64,000 nt of DNA from Halopseudomonas xinjiangensis (GTDB lineage: Bacteria > Pseudomonadota > Gammaproteobacteria > Pseudomonadales > Pseudomonadaceae). This document shows positions 48,546-58,955 of the stretch, piece after piece. The stretch covers positions 2,480,001-2,544,000 of the forward strand of contig NZ_LT629736.1 in NCBI RefSeq assembly GCF_900104945.1, given 5' to 3'. Made by a program: the position numbers and the translations under genes. The notes beneath the pieces were generated by a model. The model made no database searches, was not told the origin of the DNA, and saw only the letters and a list, made by a program, of their open reading frames with translations. How positions within the stretch are numbered: position 1 is the stretch's first letter; each line of letters opens with the position of its first letter.

Positions 48546-51500
48546 ATGCCTCGCGCTTTCACTCGCGTTCTCGCCTTTGTAGTTCTGTCGTTGCAGCTGA
48601 TGCTCGCCCCCGGCGCACATGCGCAGGAAGCCTCCGCCGAATCCGAACTGGCCCAGGCGATGGAGCAGACCCGAACAGCCATGCAGGCGCTGGCTGACAG
48701 CTCACTGTCGGATACTGAGAAGCGGGACCTGCAGGATCTCTACCAGAACACGCTGAATTTCATTCAGCGCACCCAAAGCACCTACACCGATCTGGCTGAT
48801 TTGGGCAAGCAGATCGAGCAGGCACCGGAACGCATTCGTCTGGCGCGCCAGCAGCTCGAAAGCATCCAGGCGCAAACGGCAGAGGAGCTGCAGGAGCGCT
48901 ACAAGGATCGGGACCTGGCCGAACTCGAAACACTGATCGGCGACAAGGTCAGTCGGATGTTCAGCTGGCAGAACGAGCTGACAGCAGTCAACAGCGACTT
49001 GATTGCAGCGCAGACCCGCCCGGAGCGCACCCAGGCCAGTGTGTCGGCCAATCAAAGCCGGGAACAGCAGCTCAGCGAGCAGATCCGCAGCCTTCAACGT
49101 CAGGCAGATACCCCGCTGAACACTGCCCGGCTGGCAATGATGCGCGCCGAGCAACGGGCGCTCCAACGCCATAACGAGCTGCTACGCCAACGCCTGAACG
49201 CCAACAGCGTGCTGCAGGATCTGGCGATGCAACAACGCGATCTGCTGTCGCGACAGATCGCCGATCTGGAAGCGGAAATTCAGGTGCTGCAAGACCTGAT
49301 CGACGCCAAGCGACGGACGCAGTCCGAGCGCACCGTCAGCGAGACGACCGAAGAAGTCCTTCAGGCGGGCAACCAGCAGCTGCTGCGTGAACAGGGCACT
49401 CTCAATCGGCGCCTCAGCGAGGAGCTGCTGCGGGCGACCAACCAGCTCGGCGAGCTGACGCGCAAGAACATCCTGACCAAACAGCAAATCGACAGCGTCA
49501 CCCAGATCGAAAGCGCGCTTGATCAGCAGATCGGCGTGCTGGAAGGCAGCGTGCTGCTATCGCGCATCTTGCACCAGCAGAAAAAAGCGCTGCCTGATAC
49601 CCGTCCCGACCTGACGTTGACCGACCAGATCGCCGACTTGCGTCTGCGCCAGTTCGAACTCAATCAGCTGCGCGATGAGATGACCAATCCTTCTGCGTAT
49701 CTTGCGCGTTTGGTCAACCAGTTGCCGGAGGAGCAGCGCGAGTCGCTCCGCGCCGAGTTCGAGCGCGTGGTCAACAGTCGCATATCCCTGGTCGACCAGC
49801 TCAGCGCCAATATCAACACCCTGCTGAGCCTGGCGATCACCCTGCAGATCAACCAGCGCCAGCTCGAACAAACCAGTGGCGAGCTGCGTCGCACCATCGA
49901 CGATCAGTTGTTCTGGGTAGCAAGCAACCGGCCGCTTGATCGGAGCTGGTTTCTCAACTTCCCGTCCCAGGCGCTCGCCCAGCTCGAGGCCATGGAGCCG
50001 GTTAAACAGCTGAAAATCATCGGCAATACCCTGCGCGACCATGCACTATGGCTCGCGCTTATCGCGCTGCTGGTCGGCCTGTACGTCTGGCGGCTGCCCC
50101 ATCTTCGACAGCAGCTGCGCCAGCTGCATGAAGATGTCGGTCATTTCCGGCGTGACAGCGTCCGCCATACGCCCAAGGCGCTGCTCCTGACCGCAGTCAT
50201 GATCATTCCGGTGCCACTGGTGCTCAGTGGGCTCGGCCTGATCTTCACTCGGGGCGAGGAACCCGCCATGCCGGGCCTTGGGCAGGCGTTGAGCCAGCTG
50301 GCGCTGGCCTGGTTCATGCTACACCTGGTGTACCGGGTGTTCGACCCGAGCGGCATTGCCACCCTCCACTTTCGCTGGGATCAGGATCTGGTCGACCGGC
50401 TCCACCGGCTCGTGCGCCGCGGGGCATGGATCGTATTGCCAATGGTAGTCGTCGTGGCGCTTGGCGAAACCCGCCCGGAGCAGTTGATCGACGACGTCAT
50501 CGGCCGGCTTACACTGCTTATCGGCCTGGTCCTGCTGGCTGTCCTGTTGGGACGCATGATGCAGCAGAGCCAGCCGCTGTACAGCTCCAAGGTACTTCAC
50601 GCCAGCGCCTCGCTGGTGCTGGTTCTGGCTCCACTGGCGGTCGCCGGGCTGCTGGCCTGGGGTTACAACTACACCGCGATAAAACTGACAGACCGTTTCA
50701 TCGGCACGCTCTATCTGATCATCCTCTGGATGCTGGTGGAGGGTTCGGTGATGCGCAACCTCAACGTGGCCGGGCGCCGCCTTGCCTATCAACGCTCGCT
50801 GAACAAGCGCCAGGCGCCACAACCGCGCGAAAGCGTGGACAGCGAGGTATCGGTGGAAATCCCCGAGATGGACATCCAGCAGATCAACCAGCAATCACTG
50901 CGCCTGGCGCGCATGGGTCTGGTGATCCTGTTCGGTGTACTGGTGTACTTCACCTGGTCTGACCTGATCAGCGCCGCGTCATACCTGCAGTCGGTGACGC
51001 TCTGGGAATACAACGCGGGAACGGCCGAAGCACCGGTCATGGCTCCGATCACCGCTGGGGATATGCTTGGCGCGCTGGTGATCATCGTGCTGATGCTGTC
51101 ATTGGCCCGCAACCTGCCCGGCCTGCTCGAAATCATGGTGTTGTCACGCATGGACCTGCGCCAGGGCAGCAGTTATGCCATCACCACCCTGCTGAGTTAT
51201 GTGATCGTCGGCGTCGGCCTGTTTTCGGCCCTGTCGACGCTCGGGGTCAGCTGGAGCAAATTGCAGTGGCTGGTAGCCGCCCTCGGTGTCGGCCTGGGGT
51301 TCGGCCTACAGGAGATTTTCGCCAACTTCGTCTCGGGCCTGATCATTCTGTTCGAGCGTCCGGTACGAATCGGCGACGTCGTCACCATCGGCAACCTGTC
51401 GGGCACGGTGAACCGGATACGCATCCGCGCGACGACCATCACCGATTTCGACCGTAAGGAAATCATCGTCCCGAACAAGACCTTCGTGACCAACCAGTTG

Positions 51501-51881
51501 ATCAACTGGTCGCTGAACGACACCATCACCCGGGTAACCGTGATTGTCGGTGTCGCCTATGGGTCTGATCTGGAAAAAGTGCGCGAGCTGCTACTGAACA
51601 TTTCCGACTCGAACCCCCGGGTACTCAAGGACCCGGCGCCAATGGTGCTGTTCCTCAGCTTTGGTGACAGCACTCTCAATCACGAGCTGCGCATCCACGT
51701 GAAGGAACTGATCGACCGCAACCTGTCGATCGACGAGATCAACCGGGAAATCGACCGCCAGTTCCGCGAACATGGCATCGAGATCGCCTTCCGCCAGATG
51801 GATATCAATCTGCGCAACAGTGAAGGACTCGAGCGGCTGATCGTCAGCAAGCGCATCGAAGGGCAGCAGCCCTCCGCCTGA
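48546..51881 (+). CDS. Large MscS-type mechanosensitive channel (MscK/KefA-like)
   Basis: A 1111-residue inner-membrane channel. Signal peptide ending AHA near residue 26, then about 450 residues of periplasmic coiled coil, a porin N-terminal-like domain, about eleven membrane helices, and the C-terminal MscS core with GVGLGFGLQEIFANFVSG pore helix and RIGDVVTIGNLSGTVNRIRIR beta domain (in parts RIGDVVTIGNLSG, RIRIRATTITDFD). The role is release of solutes on hypo-osmotic shock. The start MPRAFTRVLAF at 48546 gives the signal peptide. Confidence 0.93.
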   Translation: MPRAFTRVLAFVVLSLQLMLAPGAHAQEASAESELAQAMEQTRTAMQALADSSLSDTEKRDLQDLYQNTLNFIQRTQSTYTDLADLGKQIEQAPERIRLARQQLESIQAQTAEELQERYKDRDLAELETLIGDKVSRMFSWQNELTAVNSDLIAAQTRPERTQASVSANQSREQQLSEQIRSLQRQADTPLNTARLAMMRAEQRALQRHNELLRQRLNANSVLQDLAMQQRDLLSRQIADLEAEIQVLQDLIDAKRRTQSERTVSETTEEVLQAGNQQLLREQGTLNRRLSEELLRATNQLGELTRKNILTKQQIDSVTQIESALDQQIGVLEGSVLLSRILHQQKKALPDTRPDLTLTDQIADLRLRQFELNQLRDEMTNPSAYLARLVNQLPEEQRESLRAEFERVVNSRISLVDQLSANINTLLSLAITLQINQRQLEQTSGELRRTIDDQLFWVASNRPLDRSWFLNFPSQALAQLEAMEPVKQLKIIGNTLRDHALWLALIALLVGLYVWRLPHLRQQLRQLHEDVGHFRRDSVRHTPKALLLTAVMIIPVPLVLSGLGLIFTRGEEPAMPGLGQALSQLALAWFMLHLVYRVFDPSGIATLHFRWDQDLVDRLHRLVRRGAWIVLPMVVVVALGETRPEQLIDDVIGRLTLLIGLVLLAVLLGRMMQQSQPLYSSKVLHASASLVLVLAPLAVAGLLAWGYNYTAIKLTDRFIGTLYLIILWMLVEGSVMRNLNVAGRRLAYQRSLNKRQAPQPRESVDSEVSVEIPEMDIQQINQQSLRLARMGLVILFGVLVYFTWSDLISAASYLQSVTLWEYNAGTAEAPVMAPITAGDMLGALVIIVLMLSLARNLPGLLEIMVLSRMDLRQGSSYAITTLLSYVIVGVGLFSALSTLGVSWSKLQWLVAALGVGLGFGLQEIFANFVSGLIILFERPVRIGDVVTIGNLSGTVNRIRIRATTITDFDRKEIIVPNKTFVTNQLINWSLNDTITRVTVIVGVAYGSDLEKVRELLLNISDSNPRVLKDPAPMVLFLSFGDSTLNHELRIHVKELIDRNLSIDEINREIDRQFREHGIEIAFRQMDINLRNSEGLERLIVSKRIEGQQPSA

Positions 51882-51891
51882 CCCGCGCAAA

Positions 51892-51922
51892 TGCCCCGAC
51901 GCCGGCTTGCGGCGCCGGGGCA
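51892..51922 (+). terminator. Stem-loop after the MscS-type gene
   Basis: TGCCCCG-a-CGCCG, 5-base loop, CGGCG-c-CGGGGCA. No T-tract, so termination is possible but not certain. Confidence 0.45.
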
Positions 51923-51967
51923 GCCCTCGGCAGAATAGTCGTTTTGCCCACTTCCCGAGTACTGAGC

Positions 51968-52534
51968 ATGCCCAAAGCATCGGAACTGAAAAAAGGCCAG
52001 ATCGTCCAGATCAACAACCAGCCTTACATCGTCTCGCTGATCGACGTGAAAAGCCCGTCCTCACGCAGCGGTACAACGCTGTACAAGGTGCGCTTCAACC
52101 ACGCGCAAACCAAACAGAAGCTCGACCAGAGCCTGACCGGTGACGACTTTCTTGCGCCGATCGATTTCCAGAAGCGTGCCATCCAGTTCCTCTATGCCGA
52201 TGCCGATGGCTACACCTTCATGGATAACGAAGACTTCTCCCAATCTACCCTGTCGGCCGAACAACTCGAGGACGAGCTGCCCTACATGCACGATGGCGTC
52301 CAGGGGCTGTACGGTCTGCTGGTCGAAGGTGCGCTGGTCGGCGTGGAACTCCCTGCCGTAGTGGAGATGCCGATCGAGGAAACCCCGCCGGCGATCAAGG
52401 GCTCCTCGGCCAGCGCACGAACCAAGACAGCACGCTTCGCTACCGGGTTGGAAATTCAGATTCCGGAATATCTGGAGACTGGCGAGGTCGTACGCATCAA
52501 CACCGAGTCCGGAAAATTCATGTCCCGCGCTTGA
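51968..52534 (+). CDS. efpL: Elongation factor P-like protein EfpL (YeiP)
   Basis: A 188-residue EF-P paralogue that relieves ribosome stalling, in E. coli at proline and other motifs without lysine modification. The loop VKSPSSRSGTTLYKVRF carries arginine instead of the modified lysine of EF-P. The segment IKGSSASARTKTARFATGLE and the C-terminal TGEVVRINTESGKFMSRA are YeiP hallmarks. The start MPKASELKKGQ at 51968 is chosen over one 8 codons upstream. Confidence 0.94.
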   Translation: MPKASELKKGQIVQINNQPYIVSLIDVKSPSSRSGTTLYKVRFNHAQTKQKLDQSLTGDDFLAPIDFQKRAIQFLYADADGYTFMDNEDFSQSTLSAEQLEDELPYMHDGVQGLYGLLVEGALVGVELPAVVEMPIEETPPAIKGSSASARTKTARFATGLEIQIPEYLETGEVVRINTESGKFMSRA

Positions 52535-52548
52535 TCGAGGAGTAAACA

Positions 52549-53214
52549 ATGAGCCAAAACCCGCTGATTATCGACCCACCCGCCACTACCGATGCGTGCG
52601 TCGTCGTGCTCCACGGGCTGGGCGCCGACCGCTTCGACTTCGTACCCGTCGTCGAAGCGTTGAACCTGCCAGCGGGGCATGGCATCCGCTTCGTCTTCCC
52701 GCAGGCGCCTACTCGCCGGGTAACCATCAATAACGGCTTTCCCATGCCGTGCTGGTACGACATTCTCGGCATGTCGCCGGCTCGTGTGATCAACGATGAT
52801 CACATGAACGAATCGGCGGCAATGGTTCGCCAATTAGTCGATGCTCAGGTCGCCCAGGGCATCGCCGAGGAGCGAATCATTCTTGCCGGTTTCTCGCAAG
52901 GTGGCGCCGTCGTTCTGCACGCCATGCTCGAAGGTGAACTGCGCATCGGTGGCCTGGCGGCCTTGTCGACCTATGGTCCGACGGTGCCGGAACTGATCGG
53001 CCGTCAGGGGCCGGATGCGCCCGAGCTTGACGTGTTCTTCGCCCATGGTCGCAATGATGATGTATTGCCGATCAGCATGGGCCGGGAAGCACATGATCAA
53101 CTTCAGGCCGCAGGCCACCGCACCGAATGGCACGAATATCCGATGGGTCATGAGGTCTGCCCAGCGGAGGTGTCAGACATCCGCGAGTGGTTGACAAAAC
53201 GGCTTTCACACTAG
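52549..53214 (+). CDS. Carboxylesterase, alpha/beta hydrolase (EstB-like)
   Basis: A 221-residue small carboxylesterase like P. fluorescens carboxylesterase II and eukaryotic acyl-protein thioesterases. Nucleophile serine in LAGFSQGGAVVLH (near residue 117), acid in HGRNDDVLPI and histidine in MGHEVCPAE. Typical opening VVLHGLGADRFDFV. It lies 14 bp after efpL, probably cotranscribed. Natural substrate unknown. Confidence 0.92.
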   Translation: MSQNPLIIDPPATTDACVVVLHGLGADRFDFVPVVEALNLPAGHGIRFVFPQAPTRRVTINNGFPMPCWYDILGMSPARVINDDHMNESAAMVRQLVDAQVAQGIAEERIILAGFSQGGAVVLHAMLEGELRIGGLAALSTYGPTVPELIGRQGPDAPELDVFFAHGRNDDVLPISMGREAHDQLQAAGHRTEWHEYPMGHEVCPAEVSDIREWLTKRLSH

Positions 53215-53298
53215 CCAAAATTGCCGACGGGCTTCGCTAAGAGACGGGCTTGCTTTACACTGGCGAGTTAATGCCACTTGCCTGATCGAGAGAGACCC

Positions 53299-54837
53299 GT
53301 GCTCAAAGCACTGAAGAAACTGTTCAAACCCGGCGAAACGCCGGCTGTGCCGCAGCAGCCCGCTGCTGCTGAAGCTACGCAATCCGCGCCGGCAGTCCGG
53401 TCGCAAGAGCCTGCCGAACAGCCTTCCAGCACCGGGCGGGAGGCGCCGCCGAGTCGCCCGAAAAAACCGCGTCAGCCGGCCAAGCCGCGCGCAGCGAAGC
53501 CTGTTCCGCCTGCGCCATGGTCGCTCGAAGACTTCGTCGTCGAGCCGGCTGAGGGCAAGACCCGCTTCCACGATTTTCCGTTGCCCGACAGTCTGATGCG
53601 GGCGATTCAGGATCAGGGCTTCAGCTACTGCACACCGATTCAGGCCAAGGTGCTCGGCTCGACGCTGCAGGGCCAGGATGCTATCGGCCGGGCGCAAACC
53701 GGTACCGGCAAGACCGCTGCATTCCTTATCTCCACCATTACCCAACTGCTGGAAACGCCGCCCCCGGATGAGCGATACATGGGTGAGCCGCGCGCGCTGA
53801 TCATCGCACCGACCCGTGAGCTGGTCATGCAGATAGCCAACGATGCCGAGGGGTTGACCAAGCATTGCGGGCTTAACGTCATGGCCTTCGTCGGCGGGAT
53901 GGATTCGGACAAGCAGCTCAAGCAACTGGAAAAGCGCTACGTCGACATTCTCGTCGCCACACCCGGCCGCCTGCTGGACTTCTGCAACCGCGGGGAAGTC
54001 CACCTGGACCTGGTGGAGATGATGGTGCTGGATGAAGCTGACCGCATGCTCGATATGGGATTCATTCCCCAGGTACGCCAGATCATTCGTCAAACGCCGC
54101 GCAAGGGCGACCGGCAGACCCTGCTGTTCTCCGCCACATTCAGCGATGACGTCATGAATCTCGCCCGGCAGTGGACAGTAGACCCGGCCGTGGTCGAAAT
54201 CGAGCCCGAGCGCCCCGCATCGGAAAACATCACACAGAAGGTCTATGCGGTAAGCGGCGCCGACAAGTACAAGGTGCTCTATAACCTGATTACCCAGCTC
54301 GACCTGGAGCGGGTGATGGTCTTTGCCAACCGCAAGGACGAGGTTCGCCGGGTGCAGGAACGCCTGGTTCGCGACGGAATCAACGCTGCGCAACTGTCCG
54401 GCGATGTACCCCAGCACAAGCGGGTCCGCACGCTGGACAACTTCCGTGAGGGCAAGCTGCGCGTTCTGGTCGCGACGGACGTGGCTGGCCGCGGGATTCA
54501 CATCGATGGCATCAGCCATGTGGTCAACTACACGTTGCCGGAAGATCCCGAAGATTACGTGCACCGTATCGGCCGGACCGGTCGCGCCGGCGCCAAGGGG
54601 ACCTCGATCAGCCTCGCTGGCGAGGACGATGCGTTTCAGATTCCGCCGATCGAGACACTACTCGGCGGCAAGCTTGACTGCATTCCCCCTGAGGAAATCT
54701 ATCTCAAGCCCATTCCCCGCCGGCAGCAAAGCGCTGAGGAAAAGGCGTCCAGCGACGCCAACGAAGCCGAGCAAAAGGCTGCTGCGGATGCCAACCGCAG
54801 ACGCTCTTCCTCGACCAACCGCCCACGGCGCCGCTGA
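53299..54837 (+). CDS. rhlB: DEAD-box ATP-dependent RNA helicase RhlB
   Basis: A 512-residue RhlB helicase of the RNA degradosome. A Pro/Ala-rich basic N-terminus of about 80 residues is typical of Pseudomonas RhlB. Then [22 protein letters not shown] motif [11 protein letters not shown], Walker [28 protein letters not shown] and [13 protein letters not shown]. The start is GTG at 53299 with GAGAGA upstream; an in-frame TTG 21 bases before is unlikely. Confidence 0.93.
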   Translation: MLKALKKLFKPGETPAVPQQPAAAEATQSAPAVRSQEPAEQPSSTGREAPPSRPKKPRQPAKPRAAKPVPPAPWSLEDFVVEPAEGKTRFHDFPLPDSLMRAIQDQGFSYCTPIQAKVLGSTLQGQDAIGRAQTGTGKTAAFLISTITQLLETPPPDERYMGEPRALIIAPTRELVMQIANDAEGLTKHCGLNVMAFVGGMDSDKQLKQLEKRYVDILVATPGRLLDFCNRGEVHLDLVEMMVLDEADRMLDMGFIPQVRQIIRQTPRKGDRQTLLFSATFSDDVMNLARQWTVDPAVVEIEPERPASENITQKVYAVSGADKYKVLYNLITQLDLERVMVFANRKDEVRRVQERLVRDGINAAQLSGDVPQHKRVRTLDNFREGKLRVLVATDVAGRGIHIDGISHVVNYTLPEDPEDYVHRIGRTGRAGAKGTSISLAGEDDAFQIPPIETLLGGKLDCIPPEEIYLKPIPRRQQSAEEKASSDANEAEQKAAADANRRRSSSTNRPRRR

Positions 54838-54857
54838 GCCGACCGTTATCAGTCGTA

Positions 54858-54878
54858 CCCGGCAGCCAGCCTGCCGGG
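54858..54878 (+). terminator. Stem-loop after rhlB
   Basis: CCCGGCAG, 5-base loop, CTGCCGGG, 20 bp after the stop; no T-tract. Confidence 0.4.
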
Positions 54879-54965
54879 CCTGACCACGCAGGCGTCGCCT
54901 GCTTCACTTCGCCTTGTTCGTCCTTGCGAGCTTAAGCGCGCCCCGATGTTGCAAGGAGTACCATC

Positions 54966-55316
54966 ATGAACAAGCCATCTCTCGCCCTCACCGGCATTCT
55001 CGCGCTGGCGCTGAGCGGATGTGCCAACAAGCAACCTTCCACTGCAGACCTGATGCGTCAGCATGGCGCCCAGGACAGCTCGCGCGCCGCACTGCAAAAG
55101 GACCTGGCGAAACAGTGGGATCGCGGTAACGAACTGATCGCATCGGGAACCAAGCAGATCAAGGTAGCCGAGAAACAGATCAGTCAGGCAGAGAAACAGC
55201 TCCGCGAAGCCCAGCGAGATCTGAAGCAGGCCAAGCGTGACGTATCAAAAGGGGAACGACTCAAGCAGCGGGCAGAGAAGCGGTTTTCCGAAGAGTTTCC
55301 GCAAAGCAGCCTTTGA
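54966..55316 (+). CDS. Small coiled-coil lipoprotein
   Basis: A 116-residue lipoprotein of unknown function: lipobox LALSGCANK with Cys19, then a short linker and from about residue 55 a continuous charged heptad helix (KQIKVAEKQISQAEKQLREA, AQRDLKQAKRDVSKGERLKQ). The layout resembles small Lpp/YbgF-like periplasmic coiled coils. The strong site AAGGAG precedes the ATG. The 285 bp after it hold no gene I can support. Confidence 0.8.
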   Translation: MNKPSLALTGILALALSGCANKQPSTADLMRQHGAQDSSRAALQKDLAKQWDRGNELIASGTKQIKVAEKQISQAEKQLREAQRDLKQAKRDVSKGERLKQRAEKRFSEEFPQSSL

Positions 55317-55601
55317 GGAAATGAAGCGCCGGACCTGGCTGCAAGCGCAGCCCGGCCCACCAATATAACGCTCCTGTACCTCGGCGAATATCGCCGCCTG
55401 TCTGTTTTGCCCTAACCACGAAAAATACCCAGGACGCGCTTGTGAGCGTCGTCAACGATAGGCTATACATCGAATAACCGACCGAGGCGTAGCGGTGATC
55501 CTCTGATACCACGCGCCAGGCGAGTCGGCCAAGCGGACTGCCATGCGCAGCGTTGCGCTTGATACAGTCTGGTATTACCGGCCCTTGCGAGGTAATAGCA
55601 T

Positions 55602-56984
55602 ATGGAAGCGTGCGGACCAACCCGTCATTCCTTCTACGTACTCGATACCAACGTTCTGATTCACGACCCCAATGCCCTGCTCAATTTCGAAGAGCATCAT
55701 GTCATCATCCCGATGACCGTCCTTGAAGAACTCGACAAGCTCAAATCCGGAAAAACCAGTATTGCCGCCGATTGCCGCCAGGCGATCAGACTCATCGACA
55801 AGACCCTCGCCGACGCGCCACCCGATCAGGTCGAACAAGGCGTGCCCATATCCCGAGGCAAGCTAGGCCATCACGGAACCCTGGCGATTCTGATGGACAA
55901 GGCCCCGATCCCCTCGCACTGCCTACCGAACGACCTCAACGATAACAAGATCATCAACCAGCTCTGCCAGCTTCAGCACCGCCACCCCAACGACCGAATC
56001 GTCCTCGTTTCCAAAGATATCAATATGCGGCTCAAGGCTCGCGCCTGCGGCATCGATGCGGAGGACTACCACACCGACCAGCTCATCGACGACATTGCCC
56101 TGCTCGCGCGCGGTTATCACGAGGTTGAGGGCTCGTTCTGGGAGCGCGTCGGCAAGGTGGAGACCCACCAGCGGCTGGGCCAGACGCTGCATGAGGTGCA
56201 GTTGGCCGAGAATCTTCCGGCGTTGCATATCAACGATTTCATCATCGACGAGCAGGGTTTTGTCGGCTGGGTCAAGCACATCGACGGGCTCAATCTCACC
56301 TTGCGCGACCTGCACAAGGAGCCGTTGCTGCATCAGGAAGCCTGGGGACTGCGACCGCGCGACATCTTCCAGTCGCTGGCGATGTATGCGCTGCTCGACC
56401 CGGACATCCATCTGGTCAACCTCACCGGTGCGGCGGGCTCCGGCAAGACGATCCTGGCCCTGGCTGCGGCGATCGAGCAGACCATGGTCAGCAAGACCTA
56501 TCGCCGAATCATTGCCACCCGCAGCACCCAGGGGCTGGACGAGGATATCGGTTTCCTGCCGGGCACCGAAGCGGAGAAGATGGAGCCATGGCTCGGCGCG
56601 ATAACCGACAACCTGGAAGCCCTGCATATGGACGACGAGTGCACCCACGGCAGCGTCGACTACATCCTCGACAGGGTGCCTCTGCAGTTCAAGTCGCTCA
56701 ACTACATCCGTGGCCGCAGTTTCCAGCAGAGCTTCATTCTGATCGACGAAAGTCAGAACCTGACGCCACATCAGATCAAGACCATCATCACCCGAGCCGG
56801 CGCCGGCTCAAAAGTCGTCTGCCTTGGCAACCTGGCGCAAATCGACACGCCTTACCTGAACGCCACCAGTTCAGGGCTTACTTATCTGACCGAATGTTTC
56901 AAAGACTTCCCCCATGGTGTGCACATCCATCTGCAGGGCGTTCCACGCTCGGCGCTGGCTGAATACGCCGAGACCCATCTCTGA
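55602..56984 (+). CDS. PIN domain-PhoH family ATPase (PhoH2-like)
   Basis: A 460-residue fusion. The N-terminal PIN nuclease domain (FYVLDTNVLIHDPNAL, VLEELDKLK, VLVSKDINMRLKA) is followed by a PhoH ATPase domain with P-loop GAAGSGKTILALAAA (near residue 277) and Walker B ILIDESQNLTPHQIK. This PhoH2 pairing acts as an RNA helicase/nuclease in mycobacteria; in Pseudomonas the role is untested. A GGGCGCC stem-loop follows. Confidence 0.92.
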   Translation: MEACGPTRHSFYVLDTNVLIHDPNALLNFEEHHVIIPMTVLEELDKLKSGKTSIAADCRQAIRLIDKTLADAPPDQVEQGVPISRGKLGHHGTLAILMDKAPIPSHCLPNDLNDNKIINQLCQLQHRHPNDRIVLVSKDINMRLKARACGIDAEDYHTDQLIDDIALLARGYHEVEGSFWERVGKVETHQRLGQTLHEVQLAENLPALHINDFIIDEQGFVGWVKHIDGLNLTLRDLHKEPLLHQEAWGLRPRDIFQSLAMYALLDPDIHLVNLTGAAGSGKTILALAAAIEQTMVSKTYRRIIATRSTQGLDEDIGFLPGTEAEKMEPWLGAITDNLEALHMDDECTHGSVDYILDRVPLQFKSLNYIRGRSFQQSFILIDESQNLTPHQIKTIITRAGAGSKVVCLGNLAQIDTPYLNATSSGLTYLTECFKDFPHGVHIHLQGVPRSALAEYAETHL

Positions 56985-56988
56985 AAAC

Positions 56989-57007
56989 AGGCGCCCTCCG
57001 GGCGCCT
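56989..57007 (+). terminator. Stem-loop after the PhoH family gene
   Basis: AGGCGCCC, tcc, GGGCGCCT, five bases past the stop, followed by a weakly T-rich stretch. Confidence 0.6.
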
Positions 57008-57244
57008 CGTCGGTTCCTCTGGTAGCCACTCCACGACGCGCGCCACAGCGGTTGAGCGTGGCTGGGCCGTCAATGCCCTGGATGAGCATTGCCAAGCGTC
57101 CAGGGACGGATTCACAGCGTGTCCAACCGCGGACAACCGCTGGGGCCTCTACGGAATCATCGGCGGATTCTATCGACTCGATTTTAAGTGCCTTGGGCAG
57201 GCTTGGGGCATAATGACAGTCGATTCCCAAACGGAGCCGCACCG

Positions 57245-58021
57245 ATGTTGATGGTCATCTCGCCCGCCAAGACGCTGGACTACGACAGCACCCCGATCAC
57301 CGACCGATTCACCCAGCCGCGCTACCTCGATGACAGCCAGGAGCTGATTGACGTACTGAAGGAAAAGTCGCCGCAGGACATCGCCGAGCTGATGTCGCTC
57401 TCCGACAAACTGGCGAGCCTCAACGTGGCGCGTTACGGCAGCTGGGAGAAGAAGGCTACCGAGAGCAATGCCCGTCAGGCGCTGCTTGCCTTCAAAGGCG
57501 ACGTCTATACCGGTCTGCATGTTGAGGACTTCAGCGAGGACGACCTGGCTTTCGCCCAGGACCATCTGCGCATGCTGTCGGGGCTCTACGGAGTGCTGCG
57601 TCCGCTGGACCTGATGCAGCCGTATCGGTTGGAGATGGGCACCAAGCTGGCGAACCCGCGCGGGCGTGACCTGTACAGCTTCTGGGGAGACCGGATCAGC
57701 GAATCATTGAACGAGGATCTGGCCAGTCAGGGCGACGACATCCTGGTCAATCTCGCCTCGCAGGAATACTTCAACGCCGTGAAACCGAAGGCGCTCAAGG
57801 CTCGAGTCATCGACACGGTGTTCAAGGATCGCAAAAACGGTGATTACAAGATCATCAGCTTCTACGCCAAGAAGGCGCGCGGGCTGATGGCGCGCTACGT
57901 GATCAAGGAACGCGTGACCGATCCAAAAGGCCTTAAGGATTTCGACCTGGACGGGTATCGCTTCGACAAGACCAGCTCATCGGCAGACAAGCTGGTCTTT
58001 CTGCGCGATCAACAAAGCTGA
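57245..58021 (+). CDS. yaaA: Peroxide stress protein YaaA
   Basis: A 258-residue DUF328/YaaA protein, which lowers free iron and DNA damage under peroxide in E. coli and binds DNA. Family marks: [15 protein letters not shown] at the start, [41 protein letters not shown] and [13 protein letters not shown]. The start [11 protein letters not shown] at 57245 is chosen over the longer frame. Confidence 0.95.
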   Translation: MLMVISPAKTLDYDSTPITDRFTQPRYLDDSQELIDVLKEKSPQDIAELMSLSDKLASLNVARYGSWEKKATESNARQALLAFKGDVYTGLHVEDFSEDDLAFAQDHLRMLSGLYGVLRPLDLMQPYRLEMGTKLANPRGRDLYSFWGDRISESLNEDLASQGDDILVNLASQEYFNAVKPKALKARVIDTVFKDRKNGDYKIISFYAKKARGLMARYVIKERVTDPKGLKDFDLDGYRFDKTSSSADKLVFLRDQQS

Positions 58022-58024
58022 TCG

Positions 58025-58083
58025 CAGCGACAAGCTGCAAGCGAAGCCCCGAACAGGCTACGCGTCACTTGCAGCTTGCAGCT
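58025..58083. repeat. Dispersed intergenic inverted repeat, yaaA-aldolase gap
   Basis: AGCGACAAGCTGCAAGCG on the left and CACTTGCAGCTTGCAGCT on the right fold as a 15-base near-perfect stem around about 20 bases. It lies between convergent yaaA and the aldolase gene and may work as a terminator. Same family as the repeats at 12.5 and 43.5 kb. Confidence 0.65.
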
Positions 58084-58086
58084 GGG

Positions 58087-58860
58087 TTACTGATCGAAGC
58101 CCGGGCTGACCCGCTGCAGTTTGCGGATCAGTGCTGGCCACGCCACACCGCTACCGGCGCCGCGGGTGACCTTGCGCATGCTTTCCTTGGCGCCATCGAG
58201 AACGGCCTGCGGAATCGGGATCAGCTCGCTGCCACCGGACTGCGCAGCAATCTGGATCTCGCAGCAGCGCTGGAAGGTGTACATGGTCAGGAAGGCATCG
58301 GATACCGATTTCCCACAGGTCATCAGACCGTGGTTGCGCAGCATCATGTTGTTGGTATTGCCCAGATCGGCCTGCAGACGCGCCTTTTCCTCGTCATTGA
58401 GCGCGACCCCTTCGTAATCGTGATACGACAGGCTGCTCAGCACGAAGATCGACTGCTGTGAAATCGGCAGGATGCCATTCTTCTGCGCGGACACGCCTAC
58501 GCCAGCGTTGGTATGCGTGTGCATGACGCAGCCGGCATCATGGCGAACCTCGTGTACTGCACTGTGAATGGTGAAGCCGGCCGGGTTGATGTCGTAGGGC
58601 GAGTCCATCAGCTTGTTGCCCTGCAGGTCGATCTTCACCAGGCTCGAGGCGGTAATTTCCTCGAACATCATGCCGTACGGGTTGATCAGGAAATGTTCGG
58701 TACCGGGAATCTTGGCCGAGACGTGAGTGAAGACCACGTCATCCCAGCCGTACATGGCGATCAAACGGTAGCAGGCCGCCAGGTCCACCCGGGTCTGCCA
58801 TTCCTCTGCGCTGACCTGAGATTTGACGTCCAACTGCTCGATAGGCTGAACTGCGTTCAT
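58087..58860 (-). CDS. Class II aldolase/adducin family protein
   Basis: A 257-residue class II aldolase-like protein. It has YGWDDVVFTHVSAKIPGTEHFLINP, the zinc histidines in VMHTHTNAGVGVSAQ and NHGLMTCGKSVSDA with EVRHDAG between. Members act on phosphorylated or free sugars (fuculose phosphate, ribulose phosphate) or are adducin-like; the substrate here is unknown. Its start lies about 95 bp from the divergent Crp/Fnr-type gene. Confidence 0.9.
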   Translation of the reverse strand: MNAVQPIEQLDVKSQVSAEEWQTRVDLAACYRLIAMYGWDDVVFTHVSAKIPGTEHFLINPYGMMFEEITASSLVKIDLQGNKLMDSPYDINPAGFTIHSAVHEVRHDAGCVMHTHTNAGVGVSAQKNGILPISQQSIFVLSSLSYHDYEGVALNDEEKARLQADLGNTNNMMLRNHGLMTCGKSVSDAFLTMYTFQRCCEIQIAAQSGGSELIPIPQAVLDGAKESMRKVTRGAGSGVAWPALIRKLQRVSPGFDQ

Positions 58861-58955
58861 GGGGAGATCCTCTTATTGGCGTAATCGACGGCCTGATACA
58901 TCCCGGCCGACTTGCGGCATACTGTGAATGTTCAGATTAGCAGGGAGTCTAGAGG